A DNA stretch of 64,000 nucleotides from Uloborus plumipes (taxonomy: Eukaryota > Arthropoda > Arachnida > Araneae > Uloboridae). The stretch spans positions 106,430-170,429 of the forward strand of contig JAXGGA010001083.1 in assembly GCA_038373865.1 (NCBI GenBank), written 5' to 3'. Made by a program: the position numbers and the translations under genes. Positions 22,436 through 33,770 of the stretch are shown in pieces; the stretch's first letter is position 1; each line of letters begins with the position of its first letter. Below the pieces are notes generated by a model. That model searched no databases. It saw only the letters and a list, made by a program, of their open reading frames with translations, and had not been told where the DNA came from.

Positions 22436-25400
22436 TTTAATAGCGTGTAAAAATAAACAGTTCTGCAAGAAAACTGTCAGTGACAAGGCGTAATGATTTA
22501 GATTTCCATTTGAAATTTCTTTTAAAGGATTAAGGAATTTTTCTACGGAAGAAATATATTAGTTGCATTGTTTAAAAGGCACTGCAACTTTATTTATTTG
22601 TTCATTTACTTTTTACGTATCTATTTCATCAGATAAGAAAGGTATATTTTGGTCTTAGAAATCAGCTTTAGGTGCTAAGAATGTATGTTTGACATACTTT
22701 GCACCTTAAAGAATTAAGAGAATATTGATCAGCCGGCTCGTTTATATCGGGAAAACAGGCTAGTTTAGTTCTTTGCAGAACTTCTTGTTCTGATTACTTT
22801 TTTTAATTAGAAGCACAGTTATTTAATTATTCATAGTTAAAAACAATTTGATTGTGCTGGTTTTAAAGTAAATCGGTTTGATTTTTTTTTTAATTCCCTC
22901 ATAGTTTTCACTTGCAATAAAAAAAAAGAATCTGCAATTTTTTTTATAATAATGTTGTTAAAGTCATCGTACGTTTTAGAGTGTAGATATTGTAAAAGTG
23001 TGGATGTAGCTGGTTTTGAAGTTAAACTGGTTTTTGGAAGCAATTTTTCACCTGATTGAGAGAGATTCGTTCTAAATCGTATTGGGATCTGAGAGTATAA
23101 ACCAGGAATTGCCAACTTCTTTGGAAAGAGAGCCAATCTGAAGAAAAACAGCTTTGCGTGCCGCTTTCAATTTTTCCATCATGATGAAAAATTTTAAAAA
23201 GTTAAAAAACGACTATTTGTCTGCTGATTATGTGGTTTCCCCCTTAAATAGTATATTTTGTTTTTCACTCAAGTTTGAGTAGTGGATATTTAAAAAAGAA
23301 TGCGTATAAAAAGGAAACAAATTGAGATTAATCGTTGATAAACATTTTTAAAAGTTAAATTATTGGGTTATGCTTAAAATAGAAACAAATGATATGAAAC
23401 ATTTAATTTAAAATATTAAACAGTCAGTACTTAATGCAGCTTATGAATTTGCACTATTATCAAGTCATTTATTTTAGGATTAGTTTTTGAACGAGCAAAC
23501 AACATTAGTTATTTTAAATGCATATGAATTAAATTTCAACGGTATTTTAATACTTGTATATTAATAATGGAAATCATTCAAAATTACATTTTAAGCCACA
23601 CCAACACTCAATAGCTAAATCGTATGAATTTGGATGGTGTAATTTTTTTCGTTGGTACAAATTGCTTGCAATGTTGTAGTTCACAAGAATTGTATGAAAA
23701 CCTGCTGGCACATGTCATCTTACGAAATATTTATCAGTTTGAAAAACACATCATATAGAGACAATGCAAAAGATTTAGGGTTCAACAAAATTTTTTAACA
23801 TTCTTTTATTTTCTCAATCAAAAGAAAAAAAAATCAATGGATGTTCACGTGATACTGCTACTGCTCAACCGAGCCATGCTTCGGCGCGCGTGCCGCGGGT
23901 TGGTCATCCCTGTATATAGGGGAATTCCAAAAAAAAAAAAACGTTAACAAAATGATGTGGCAGATCAGTCATACAACAAGGGTCAAAAATCGCATTGGAA
24001 CAGAGAGTCGCAACAGCAATCCAGAGCGAAAATCTTACATAATACAAAAAGAAACAAAATTATTGCAGATACACTGTTAAAACTAATGGTTGCACAAGAC
24101 ACCTTTAACCCTTTAAGCGGTTTGCCCGTACGGTGTACGTGCTACCCGAAATTGGCCTCATCTGGTTTGCCCGTACGGCGTACGGGCATCGATATTTTCA
24201 GATTTCCTTTTCTGGTTTTCCCGAACTGTTCGGAAAATTGTAAACCTCAAAATTCACAGTAAGTGTGAGAGAAATTTTTGCATAATTTGTAAACCATTCA
24301 TTACTGCATGCAGAATGTACTTGAAAAAAGCAAATATTTCTGGATTTTGTGACCAAAATTGTAAAATAAAAAATATTGTAAAAGCATTGAAAACGAAAAA
24401 AAAAAAATTTAAAAATTCTTTATATTCTTATTCTGTTAAGTATGGTACTTAATTATATGCAATAAAAAAAATGCCTTTTTTGGAAGCATTTCTGGTAAAG
24501 TAATTGACCGCTTAAAGGGTTAAGGTATAAAGCAGTGAGTAACCGCCCCTAAGCAGGCTAAAGCCAATGGCTAAAGCCATTTTTTTGGCTCTCTTTGCTT
24601 TATAAGAGGATTTTTGCCTCCAGCTCGACTACTTTTGTATTCCATGCTGATGAGAGCAAAATAAGCTCGAAACAGCTGTCCATAGATCGAAATAGCCGAG
24701 TTGGCGGTGTATTGCACCTTAAAGGGTCATACTTTGTAGCACCAGCTGCATTTCCCGACGTTTGCCACTTTACTCCCTATGGCACCCTTGGAAGTGTCAT
24801 TTGGATCTATGTGTCCCCCTATGGCACCCTATGGGGGACCTATGGCACCCTATGGGGGACCTATGGCACCCTATGGGGGACCTATGGCACCCTATGGGGG
24901 ACCTATGGCACCCTATGGGGGACCTATGGCACCCTATGGGGGACCTATGGAACTCCAATTAGATATGGGGTGCCATAGGAAGTCAAGTGGCTCACTGCAG
25001 GGAGTGCCGCTGGTCTGGGGCTACAGCGTTTCACTCTTAAAGGTGTCTTATGGAACCTGTAGTTTTAACAGTGTACTTGTATTAATAATTTCTCACTCTC
25101 ATGTGACTAATCCAAGTCAAATTCTCAGAACCTACAAGAGAAGATCAAAGCTTCGGCCACATGCATAGAGGCACGTCAGTGGTGTCCAGAACACATCCTG
25201 CTGCCACACAACTATTCTTTTTACCAAATTTTCTGGCGTTGCAACAGGTGTTTCAATCAGAAATCCTTTTAAAAATTTACAAAAAAAAAAATCCACGGGA
25301 GATATGTTTGGTGATCGTCGTGGCCATGTGATTGGTTCACATGGACTATGGTTCTAGAGGAGGCAGTGGTCTACAGGCGTCTTTGACCCTCTGCTCCGAT

Positions 25401-28400
25401 ACGATTTTTTATCCTTCTTGTATGACTGAAATCAGTCCCTGATTTAAAGAGTAATTAAGAATTTTTCACTAAAACATTCACCATGACTAAAACATGTAAA
25501 TTACATTATTTTAAAGAATTGCAAAATCAATCTTTTTTAAACAATATTTAAAAAGGTTAAAAGTTCAACATTAAGAAAGCCGCACGTGCCTTTCTGGCGG
25601 TGACTCAACAACATCCTCTCTCGTCTCCTTGTCTCATATTTCTTGACCTTCACGGCGTCACTTTTTCTCGAGCCGCAAAATCTCATCAGCAGATGAAAGG
25701 CCCTTCATCAAAACAAGATGAAATTCTCATCGGCAGATGTACGGATTCCAATCAATTTTCATAGGAAAATTTTCCAATATGTCTTATCGACAATAGTGGA
25801 ATCCGATCATCATTATCCGATGAGTTTTGCAACTTATATGATGAGATTTGGAGCAATGAGGATATCATTTCCGATGAAAAGAAGCTCATCGGAAACCGTT
25901 CTCGGATACTAATCGAAACAACATCGTGCGTTACGGGATGATTTTACGAGAAATCCGATGAAAGGCCAAGAAAATGTCCGATGAGTTTATGCTTCTTGGG
26001 TCAGTTCGTTTCACTTTGTTCAATATAAGCATAATCTTTCAGGTCTCCACAACTGAAATACCACATAATTTTGTGAACTTTTTTTAAAAAATCACCCTGT
26101 AGACAATGAAGTATCAAATTATAAAATAAATCTATCATTGAATAATTCATAGATACTAAAAGCATTCCCTCTCCGTAGGCATCCGCCTCCCGCGCGGGCA
26201 GACGTGGTCCCGCCCCACCGACCCCCTGCGGTGCGAGGGGCCCGCCCAGTGCACGCCCCGCAGGGAGTGCGTCGACGTCCAGATGCGGGCCGACCGGGCG
26301 GTGCGTTGCGGACGGAGGCGCAAGATGTTCTGCTGCCTATCCCAGCGCGGATGGAATACTCCCGTCACGATTGCGGCGCCAGCAAAGCCAGACTTCGAAC
26401 TGCTGGGGCCGCAGAATATGGGAAGTAAGAAGACTCGAGTTCCTGTTTCATTTTTTAGCCTACTGTAAAAAACTGACGCGCTACATCCAGGCAAAGCCAG
26501 AAACTGACGAATCCGAAACACGTTTCATATTTATTACACAGAGACGATTTCACACTGTATTTTAGATTTTTAAGAAACTGTTTAAGTTGTTTAAATCGAG
26601 TCCTGCAGCTGTAGTAAGCGAGTAACAACGACAACGCAGCAATCAAGGAAAGATTAAAAATGGCTCGTCGTTGCGACGGCTCGTACGTTGTCATTGGGAC
26701 TCCTGTATTATGTCTAGAGAACGCAAATTTCAACAACGACTTTAATTCTTTTTTAGGAACTGAAATGCAGTGTGAAACGGTCATTAGTGCAATAAATTTG
26801 TCACCTGTTTCGTATCCATCTGTTTCTGCCTTCGTGTGAATGAATCGTGACAGCATTGCGTTTGCGACCATATGTCCTCAGGTCATTCGTGCTTGTTATC
26901 ATGTTGTCTACCGCCCCTCCAAGTTTGTAAATATTATTATGTGACACCATATATATACAATATGAAAATATTATTTTACCCTTTTTACCGCCAGTCTTCT
27001 TTGTCTTAGCTTCCTTCTTTATCAGTACCGACTTCAATACACAAGTTGCTTCAAATCTAGAGAAACCTTTCGTGTTACTAATGAATACATTATAACGCGT
27101 TTTGAAAATATGGTTGAAGCAATTAAAAAAGCACATTGAACATTCCAAATTAAGTAGTATAATCAAGTTTTTTGTTTTTTTGTGCATTGTTCCAATTGCA
27201 TCAGACATCAAAGTAACCTTTATGTTAATAAGGGAAATTATGTAAAAGCATTATCCAATTTAATGCATGAAAAAATTCAATAAATACAGTAGTTTTTATT
27301 GAACAGTAGTTTACAGTAGTACAGTGTAATAGTTTTTTTTTTTTTTTTTTTTTTTTGTGGTTCAGTTCAAATAATAAATGGATCCTTTTTGATTCTTTTT
27401 CTTCTTGCTTTAGCTTGTGGTGTCCCTGCGGTGCAAAAAACCTTTGGTGCTTTCGTCATGAACGGAGAAAAAGTGGAACAAGGTGCTTTTCCGTGGATGG
27501 TAATATTGATCATTGTATATCTGCATACGCACGCACATACACACAGACACACATATATGTTGTATATGCGCATATAGAGACAGTGATTCAGAAATATTAA
27601 TTAAAAGTTAACCTGTGGATTAGGATCATGATAACTAGCAAAAATGATGCTGGAACATACAGTCTCAATCTCAGAGTTGACGCGCTACACTATAAAAAAT
27701 AGATCTTGCTTTTATAGTATAAAACAGCTTCTACTCCACGGTCTATGATTGAATTAATTTAGGAAGACGAATGAGAGCAAAACTCTGAAAGTAATTTATT
27801 TATTAATTTCTGATTAGTTACGCTATGGAGTTAAAAACCATTAAATTAGTTTATGAACGCCAAATAAGGCCAGCCTAATGATTGGAGCGGATGTCTTTCT
27901 TAATTATAATTCAATCGACTCCAAATTTTGCACATTCATCAAATGACGTATAAAATTTAAGAAAAAACATTCCATGTGAGAATTTTAGTTCACATTATAT
28001 GTTTGTCAGCAGTTTAACCAAAAAAAAAAAAACGGTGAAATGGCCTTAATAGGAGAGCGGGTAGGAAAAAATGTCGACTCTGAAAAAACGCCAAAAAGTA
28101 CTACAAAAGTTTAAACAATTGAAAACTTATTTACTTCCAACATGAAAACATATGAAGCATTTGAGGAACTCAAAAACATTGTCAGTAATTTCATATTTAT
28201 TGCAATGGAAAGAATAAAGCCCTCTCGTCACATTCGGAACTCTGATAAATCGTTATTTTTTTGTTTTTTGTCATAGTTTGTGCACTGCAGTAAACGAATC
28301 GGTGAGTGTATAAACAAAGTAAATCCAGAACTTCAAATTGTTCAGGAGAGAAAAAAAACGTCTTAATTCTAGCATTTTGTTTCTACGGTCAGCGTTCAAA

Positions 28401-31400
28401 TAACAGGTCCCGTATCTTTCGAATTAGTAACCTGACTGACGGGATTTTTGACTTCAACACGCATCTTGCCTTCCACAGCTTGTTTCCACAAAAAACGAAT
28501 TTTCGAATTTTCGTGACTGATGTTGTTTTTGCACTTACCGTTTCAAATGCAACACAGAATCATATACTTCGAGCCATCCTTCGATGTTTTAAAAAGGACG
28601 CCAGAGTTCTATTAATGACAATCATGGTCTTATTGGGCTACAATCTACTTTTCTAGAGTTACTAAACTTGAAGAAAAATGCAGTGCACAGCGATTTGTCC
28701 TTTTGAATTCGGAAACTGCGTAAATTAGGCTTTCTAGGACAATTTACTTTTTCATTACAAGTAATCTAGTGAATCATGAAGAAATAGAATATTCTGCAAA
28801 AGTAAGATCAGGCAATTTTGACAAGACATTTTTGTAATAACTTTTGCAAACATATTTGCCTGTTGGTGGCAGACAGCTTCTTGTGTTGATAACGTCTTAT
28901 CATCAGATAGGCTTTCTGATAATAAAACTACATTCTAAGCTGATTGTAGCTGCATTTCATACAGAAATGGGGGTTTGACTTTAATGGTCCACACGGCTCT
29001 ATTTGGAGCACTTACCTTACTTAATTACAGTAAACCTCAGGTGGATCATGAAACTAGTTTTTTTTTAAACCTTCGTTTCGTTGCAGGTAGCTGTGATGAT
29101 AAGAGAGGATGATGGAAAGTTCTCACCTTGGTGCACAGGCTTTCTGATCGACAGTCGACACGTCTTATCGGCAGCCCACTGTTTTGATAAAAATGAGTAA
29201 GAAGACACTTAACAATATTATTCATTCCAAAAACGGGAAACTTTCGATGTGCGTAAAACAGTTTTGAAACGTAATGATTTAATTACTGTATTTGAAAAAA
29301 AAAATGCTTCTGTTTGTGTTGTATTAAATACTAAGTCAAATTCAGTTTACACCATATAAATCGCATAGCATTCAATTTAATAAAAAATAAATTTACTTGT
29401 TCGATTAAAAAAATACAATTTTATTAAAGTCAATTTGTAAATGCTCCCATGCACATTTTTAACAACAACATGAACAACTTATATCGAGTGGGAGATAATA
29501 CAACGCACCGTGAAATGAATTCTTGTTTTCAAGCAATGAGAATTTTTTTCTTTTGCCTCTTGGAAATAGCGACAATAGATTTCAACAAAAAGCTGTCAAA
29601 TACAGTTTTACTACTTATATTGAAACATTTACCTTGATATATTACAGTTAAATACGCTTTCGCTATCCCCTAGTAAATTTAGAAAGTTTAAAAATATTAG
29701 GAGAAACTAGAAGGTTTGTCTCACTCTATCGAGTTCATGTTCCAACATTGATTTAACTGATGAAAACCTAAGTATAGTTTGAAGTGAAACAGAAGTTGTT
29801 CTATGTTTTGACGCGAACATAGAACATAGTTTGACTGAAAGAGCGATTTTTTTTTTTTTTTTGAGTACGATAGAGTTTGTGTGGATCTTAAAAACTATAT
29901 GGAACTCAAATTACGTAACCTATTTTAGCAGATTTTAAATACAATCTGAGCCACTATTTACGCAGTTGGTTAACGATGTCAGGGTTGGAATACAAGGAAA
30001 CAAAACTCAATGATTAAAAAATATATCTGTTGCCATTTTCTGTTTTTTAACAAATAAAATTCTTGTAATTCTTTCAGGACATAAAAAAAGCTTTTGAAAA
30101 TATTTTTAATTTTCCCTCTTCATTCTTCTTTTGCTATTTAGAAATTTTACTAATCTTGATTAGTAAAATTTCTTTACAAAACTTTTCCGTGCTTTCTAGG
30201 TTATCTAGAAAAAAATTACATGTATTTATATTTTTATGACTTCTGAACACGCGAAGTTCATTTTAATATGAGGTTGCCAATTAGGGTTAGCGGGAGTCAA
30301 CTTTTAACTTAACAATAATTCTTTGTAAGAAGACGGAATAATTTTCGAAATGAATTAATCCTTAAAATAAATTAGTTCGCGTAGCTAATCTCAATAACAG
30401 ATAAGCCAATAACAGAGAAACAATGCCACTAACGAGGAACTTTATATTACGCAGAAGAGGACTTTATTCTACCCGCATTGGGGACATCTACCATGCCCAA
30501 GGAACCAGATACGACGTTGTGAACGTTGTTAAACATGAGGGATACAGGCCTCGTTTTTACTACGACGACATTGCAATGCTCACGCTCGACAGGGACGTGA
30601 AGTTTCCAGGCTTCAACCCCGTGTGCTTGCCGAACGAACAGATGGCGAGGCGAAATTTGGAAACACAAGGTACCACTGTTGCTGGATGGGGAGCCGCAAG
30701 AGCAGGTAACACCAAATATTTACAATTCTTGTAATTTTTTTTAATCATAATTTTCTTCAATTTTTTTTTAATTTTATTTAATCTTTGTGTTATTTATTTT
30801 TTTATTAAATAATTATTTTTGATTTTATTTATTTTTTGTGCATTATCACGAACGATATTTTTTTCTTTCCCTTCCTTCTTTTTAATTTTTTCATGATATT
30901 TTCATCAGGTTCTAAATATGTGTACATTCTAATTTGCATCGGCCCGTCTTCATGTACTGCCCCCCCCCCTTTCCCTCTTCTTGTATACTCTATGCTTGTA
31001 AATATTTGCAACCTTCCACTGTAAAATGTTCTACTGGCCTAATCCACAATGTTTTAGTACTGTTAACTCCGACTATATGGAGTAAATGTCCTAGTTTAAA
31101 TTATTCACCATATAATGGTGACCCACCCAGACAGGAACTGTGATCCCTCGAGGAGTGAAGTGAAGCAGAAGTTATTCCAATACTCAAGAACACACACACC
31201 AATACTTAAGGACAATGTGATTTGAAAATAACCGAATATTTTGGTGATAGAATAAAATAAGCGTGCAATATGTTTTAAAGCTAATATTTATCCAAAATAG
31301 GGCCCCGTTGAACTCATTACATCGTTTTGAACGGACGTTCAATGTTGACCACAGCTGATTGAATAGTTAGAACGGCATCGTTACTTTCTCCTTTCATTGC

Positions 31401-33555
31401 AGTTTTCAGTTTCGGGAACAGAAAATAAACACACGGTGAAAGATCACGCTAATACGGAGGATCATCGAAGACAAAAATGCCTTTTCTAATCTCGAAACTG
31501 AAAACTGCAATGAAAGAAGCATTCAAGGTTGATGTTACAGCTATTCAATCAACCTTGGCACAAGTGCCAAAGAACATTCCCAAAATCGAATTAAAAAGTC
31601 TTTGGATAAATTTGGTTAATCGTTTAAAGCGTTATATGGAGTTAAATGGATCCTATTTTGAGTAAATATAAGCTGTACAACATATTACCACGCTTATTTT
31701 ATTATATTTCTAAAAAGTTCAATTATTTTTTAATCCCACTGTGTACATGTAAGAAATTGAAGGGTCAGGGGGGGGGGGAAACCACGGTAGTCACATTTGA
31801 TTCACTTTGAGAAAAACGAAATTTAAACTTTACGAACTCATAAACTTCCCCAATATACTTGTTCTAAAATGACAATAATACATGGACTACAGTGTTTTTT
31901 CACGAATATTGCGTATACTAAACGAAATTACACTTATTTTTCTAACAGGTGGTAGCATCAGTTTAAATTCAACAAAAAGTGGACTACCGTGGTTTTTCCC
32001 CCTGACCCTTCAATTGTATATATTGGGGTAATTGAAGGGGCAAGTTGATAAAGATGATATGTGACATTTGAATTTCGTCGATTTACTCAAATTCAGCTTA
32101 ATGTGTGTTCAATTGTGTTACCTCACAAACACAATTAAAGGGGCAAGTGAATAAAGGAGATATGTGGCAATTTTTTTAATTTCTAGAAAAAGCTTTCAAA
32201 AAATAAATTATTACCTTATCCCCTTCATCCATGGTAAAAAGTATGTTATTCAACAATTTTCACATATCACCTTTATTCACTTGCCCCTTTAATTTGAAAT
32301 TTAATTTTTTTTCTTTGATGGGGACCAACATCTGACGAATTTAATAATCTCCTTGAAGCAATGTCCATTTATAAGTCTTTTTCTTTTGTACAGGTGGCAT
32401 GATGAGTGATGTGTTGATGCGACTGTCTTCCATACCAGTGATTTCCAACAGAGAATGTAACAGGACATTCCGGGAGCGACTGACAGGATTCAGGGATCAA
32501 TTTCCAAGAGGCGTCACAGCTGGTTTCTTATGTGCCGGATTCCCTCAGGGGGGCAAAGACAGCTGCAACGTAAGCTTCTTGCTTCTTAAATAACATTTAA
32601 TCGTGCTAGAAAAGAAATAGCTCTGTATTTCTGGGCAAAACGTACGAAAATGCACTTATACCTTGAAACTAAAAAAATAGTCAAAACTAACTGGGTGGCT
32701 GGCTTAATACATTTGCAAGGGTGTGACATTTTTACGCATATCTTTGCACTTCATTTCCTGAATTTTAAACATCGTATTTTAATTATGATTCATTCTCACA
32801 TAAGAAGACATCATTCATCATAATAAGAAGTATGAACTTCCTAAAAAAAAGTCAATTCAAGAATAATCATTTGTGAACCATTTTTTAACAAACTTTTGTT
32901 GACTTTTTAAAAAATATTATTGCTCATTATAGAGTCATGTATTGTATTCTACAACCACTTCATTTAACTAATTGACGTACTACTTTCCTAAGCATTAGTT
33001 GATTGGTTATTTAGAAAAAAATCCAAACCGTTTAAAAATCTAAACTATCTATGATCCCAGTTAGTTCAGATTTTTGACGTTCTTCTGTAATTCAAAGAAC
33101 TATCTCCGATTCTAATAAGAACAAAATCATAACCATTTACGAAACCCGATGAAAGTGATCAGTTAATTGTTTTATCTCAGTTGGCCACGTGGTCCTAGAG
33201 GTAGAGCATTATCCTGGTAAGCAAGTGGTCGCGGTTCGTGTCCCACCTTGCCCATGGATGTTATTTCATCCTCTCTGTGCCGTAAATCTGTCCTGTGTTT
33301 TTCAATAGGCAAGGCGCATAGTACGCAGTCCTTATGTATATTGAAGTTGATGGCTTCCGAATTAAAAAAAAAAAAAACTTTTATCTCTCTTTGCAGGGAG
33401 ATTCTGGAGGTCCGCTCATGATCCGTGATAATGGCCGATGGGTGGTGGTGGCCATCGTGTCTTTCGGATATGACTGTGGAAGGCCCGGATTTCCAGGAGG
33501 ATATACACGAATCTCACATTACCTGAACTGGATTAGGAGGCACATGAGCTCATGA
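20626..33555 (+). CDS. Gene 2: clip-domain serine protease, complete, seven exons
   Basis: Secreted trypsin-like zymogen of the arthropod clip protease group, whose known members act in clotting, melanisation and Toll signalling. Exons: 20626-20689, 26179-26424, 27414-27499, 29087-29196, 30455-30705, 32394-32569, 33397-33555. They sum to 1092 nt (363 residues) with consistent phases. Order: hydrophobic signal peptide (1-21), one clip domain with six Cys (C-x5-C-x5-C-x12-C-x7-CC), CGVP linker, activation segment, then the protease with SAAHC (His57), DDIAML (Asp102), GKDSC (Asp189) and GDSGGP (Ser195). The residue before the expected cleavage point is Phe (GAF-VMNG), not Arg or Lys. Substrate and exact pathway cannot be told from sequence. 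Confidence 0.9.
21255..21322 (+). mobile_element. tRNA-like relic (SINE head or tRNA pseudogene)
   Basis: GCGCAGTGGAGCAGTTGGATAG resembles a tRNA 5' half with A box, and GCAGGTTTGATCAT a degenerate B box. Arms do not pair well; not a functional tRNA. Confidence 0.4.
21414..21520. mobile_element. hAT-like terminus
   Basis: CAGGGTTGCCAGACGTCCC followed by repeated GTCCCG/CGGGAC motifs looks like a hAT end with subterminal repeats. I found no matching opposite end or duplication. Confidence 0.35.
22375..22433. repeat. TA dinucleotide microsatellite
   Basis: About 27 uninterrupted TA units inside intron 1 of gene 2. Confidence 0.95.
23876..23919. mobile_element. hAT-like 3' terminus
   Basis: GGCGCGCGTGCCGCGGGTTGG then TCATCCCTG. 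Its reverse complement CAGGGATGACCAACC resembles hAT ends. Related to the sequence at 34472 (GGCCAGCCAGCGGCACGCG). Confidence 0.35.
24109..24519. mobile_element. piggyBac-like TTAA MITE
   Basis: CCCTTTAAGCGG and CCGCTTAAAGGG are perfect inverted ends with TTAA on both sides. A direct repeat TTTGCCCGTACGG occurs twice near the left end. Non-coding. Confidence 0.8.
24777..24955 (+). repeat. 21-bp minisatellite
   Basis: Six near-identical units of CTATGGCACCC plus TATGGGGGAC run from 24819 to 24944, with diverged units on both sides. Because 21 is divisible by 3 and the unit lacks stops, all three + frames stay open ([21 protein letters not shown] repeats). Confidence 0.9.
25660..26010. repeat. 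GATGAG-rich repeat
   Basis: Multiple copies of CCGATGAG, GATGAAA and CTCATC in both orientations, with GATGAAAGGCC near both edges (25693 and 25959). It looks like a decayed DNA element with subterminal repeats; ends are uncertain. Confidence 0.35.
26179..26424 (+). CDS. Gene 2 clip-domain exon
   Basis: 246 nt, phase 1 on both sides, acceptor CCGTAG, donor GTAAGA. Encodes [16 protein letters not shown], then five more Cys in the clip spacing 5-5-12-7-0, ending MFCCL, then a linker [16 protein letters not shown]. Known clip domains pair Cys 1-5, 2-4 and 3-6. The first two thirds are very GC-rich and Arg-rich, unlike the AT-rich surroundings. Because it is symmetric, the exon can be lost or skipped without a frameshift. 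Confidence 0.85.
26425..27413 (+). other. Gene 2 intron 2
   Basis: Holds a foldback element right after the clip exon and a run of about 24 T at 27334-27357. Nothing else seen. Confidence 0.7.
26486..26847. mobile_element. Foldback MITE beside the clip exon
   Basis: GAAACTGACGAATCCGAAAC...CGATTTCACACTGTATTT on the left is inverted by AAATGCAGTGTGAAACGG...GTTTCGTATCCATCTGTTTC on the right, arms about 80-90 bp, loop about 190 bp. The open frame across it on the minus strand is a by-product. Confidence 0.6.
27414..27499 (+). CDS. Gene 2 activation-segment exon
   Basis: 86 nt after TTGCTTTAG, donor GTAATA. Encodes [17 protein letters not shown] and [16 protein letters not shown] sequence. The Cys normally stays disulfide-bonded to the catalytic domain (VCLP, Asp exon). 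VMNG stands for the usual IVGG, and Phe occupies P1. Gene 3 has TRIMNG here and gene 4 GAFIMNG. Confidence 0.85.
27500..29086 (+). other. Gene 2 intron 3
   Basis: A CA-rich stretch at about 27525-27555 and a MITE family 1 end at 27688 (CACTATAAAAAATAGA). Nothing else supported. Confidence 0.65.
29087..29196 (+). CDS. Gene 2 His57 exon
   Basis: 110 nt after TCGTTGCAG, donor GTAAGA. Encodes [29 protein letters not shown] and FDKNE. Catalytic His and the Cys42-Cys58 pair are intact. Confidence 0.88.
29197..30454 (+). other. Gene 2 intron 4
   Basis: AT-rich with no recognised element. Contains a short palindrome (TTTTACTAATC/GATTAGTAAAA) near 30146-30171. Confidence 0.65.
30455..30705 (+). CDS. 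Gene 2 Asp102 exon
   Basis: 251 nt after TTACGCAG, donor GTAACA. Encodes [48 protein letters not shown] and TTVAGWGA. Catalytic Asp and the Cys that bonds the light chain are intact. Confidence 0.9.
31250..31740. mobile_element. Inverted pair of mariner-like 3' ends
   Basis: The + strand frame ending at 31665 closes with [14 protein letters not shown], which resembles the C terminus of Tc1/mariner transposases. The same sequence recurs inverted to the left: TTCATTGCAGTTTTCAGTTT (31397) against AAACTGAAAACTGCAATGAA (31495), and AATAAGCGTG against CACGCTTATT. So two transposase 3' halves lie tail-out in a foldback; both are broken. Confidence 0.6.
31757..32013. mobile_element. MITE with TTGAAGGGTCAGGGGG ends
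   Basis: TTGAAGGGTCAGGGG and CCCCTGACCCTTCAA are inverted, extended by ACCACGGTAGTC and GACTACCGTGGT. 257 bp, non-coding. Confidence 0.75.
32032..32291. mobile_element. MITE with TTGAAGGGGCAAGT ends
   Basis: TTGAAGGGGCAAGTTGATAA on the left and TTATTCACTTGCCCCTTTAA on the right are inverted, with a third inner copy at 32127. It starts 18 bp after the previous MITE and its ends are similar, suggesting related families. Confidence 0.65.
32394..32569 (+). CDS. Gene 2 pocket exon
   Basis: 176 nt after TTGTACAG, donor GTAAGC. Encodes [18 protein letters not shown], a 20-residue stretch, [15 protein letters not shown]. Asp189 predicts cleavage after Arg or Lys. Confidence 0.9.
32570..33396 (+). 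other. Gene 2 intron 6
   Basis: Holds a SINE at 33182; otherwise AT-rich with nothing recognised. Confidence 0.65.
33182..33330 (+). mobile_element. tRNA-derived SINE
   Basis: Head GGCCACGTGGTCCTAGAGG (A box) and GTCGCGGTTCGTGTCCCACC (B box), then an unrelated body containing GTGCCGTAAATCTGTCC. Same body type as the SINE at 14888 (tRNA head then TGT...TTTC). 3' end uncertain. Confidence 0.6.
33397..33555 (+). CDS. Gene 2 Ser195 exon
   Basis: 159 nt after TTTGCAG. Encodes [33 protein letters not shown] and a C-terminal WIRRHMSS helix, then TGA. Gly216 and Cys220 are kept, unlike gene 1. Confidence 0.92.
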   Translation, partial: GDSGGPLMIRDNGRWVVVAIVSFGYDCGRPGFPGGYTRISHYLNWIRRHMSS

Positions 33556-33630
33556 ACCTTGCTTGGCGGCGGCGATTGGTCTTTCAGTGAAACGAAGCGT
33601 TTTAAACTCGCGAGTTTCATCATTTTTCGA

Positions 33631-33636
33631 AATAAA
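33631..33636 (+). promoter_or_regulatory. Gene 2 poly(A) signal
   Basis: AATAAA 76 nt after the stop, in the context CGAAATAAATGGTTGGAAAG. Confidence 0.55.
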
Positions 33637-33770
33637 TGGTTGGAAAGGAAAAATGTTGTAGAACTGTATTTTTTCTAAGCAGAAATCCATCAATAAACAC
33701 AGGAGGAGATATAGTGACGTTCTGGTAAGTTGACCTCCGACATTGACAATGTTTACCTCTTTTTCGGGTA

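Larger units (their letters stand above)
20690..26178 (+). other. Gene 2 intron 1
   Basis: 5.5 kb. Holds homopolymer T and TTTA tracts (20840-20930), a tRNA-like relic (21257), two hAT-type termini, a TA microsatellite, a TTAA element and a 21-bp minisatellite. 25660-26010 repeats short GATGAG/CTCATC motifs. No other exon seen. Confidence 0.65.
30706..32393 (+). other. Gene 2 intron 5
   Basis: Holds an inverted mariner remnant and two adjacent MITEs, listed separately. Confidence 0.7.

Noticed and set aside
21414..23919. One 2.5-kb hAT element between the two CAGGG-type ends
   Set aside because: The ends are only loosely similar and the flanking 8-mers (ATTATAAC, TATATAGG) do not match.
24779..25168. 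Open frame with MAPYGGP repeats
   Set aside because: Explained by the 21-bp minisatellite: all three frames are open, and it lies in an intron with no splice or start context.
26156..26521. Minus-strand frame over the clip exon
   Set aside because: Antisense shadow of a GC-rich coding exon; the + strand has the clip Cys pattern and good splice sites.
26455..26871. 138-codon minus-strand frame
   Set aside because: Coincides with a foldback element's arms and has no recognisable domain.
28306..28656. 116-codon + frame in gene 2 intron 3
   Set aside because: No domain, no splice sites, composition like the surrounding intron.
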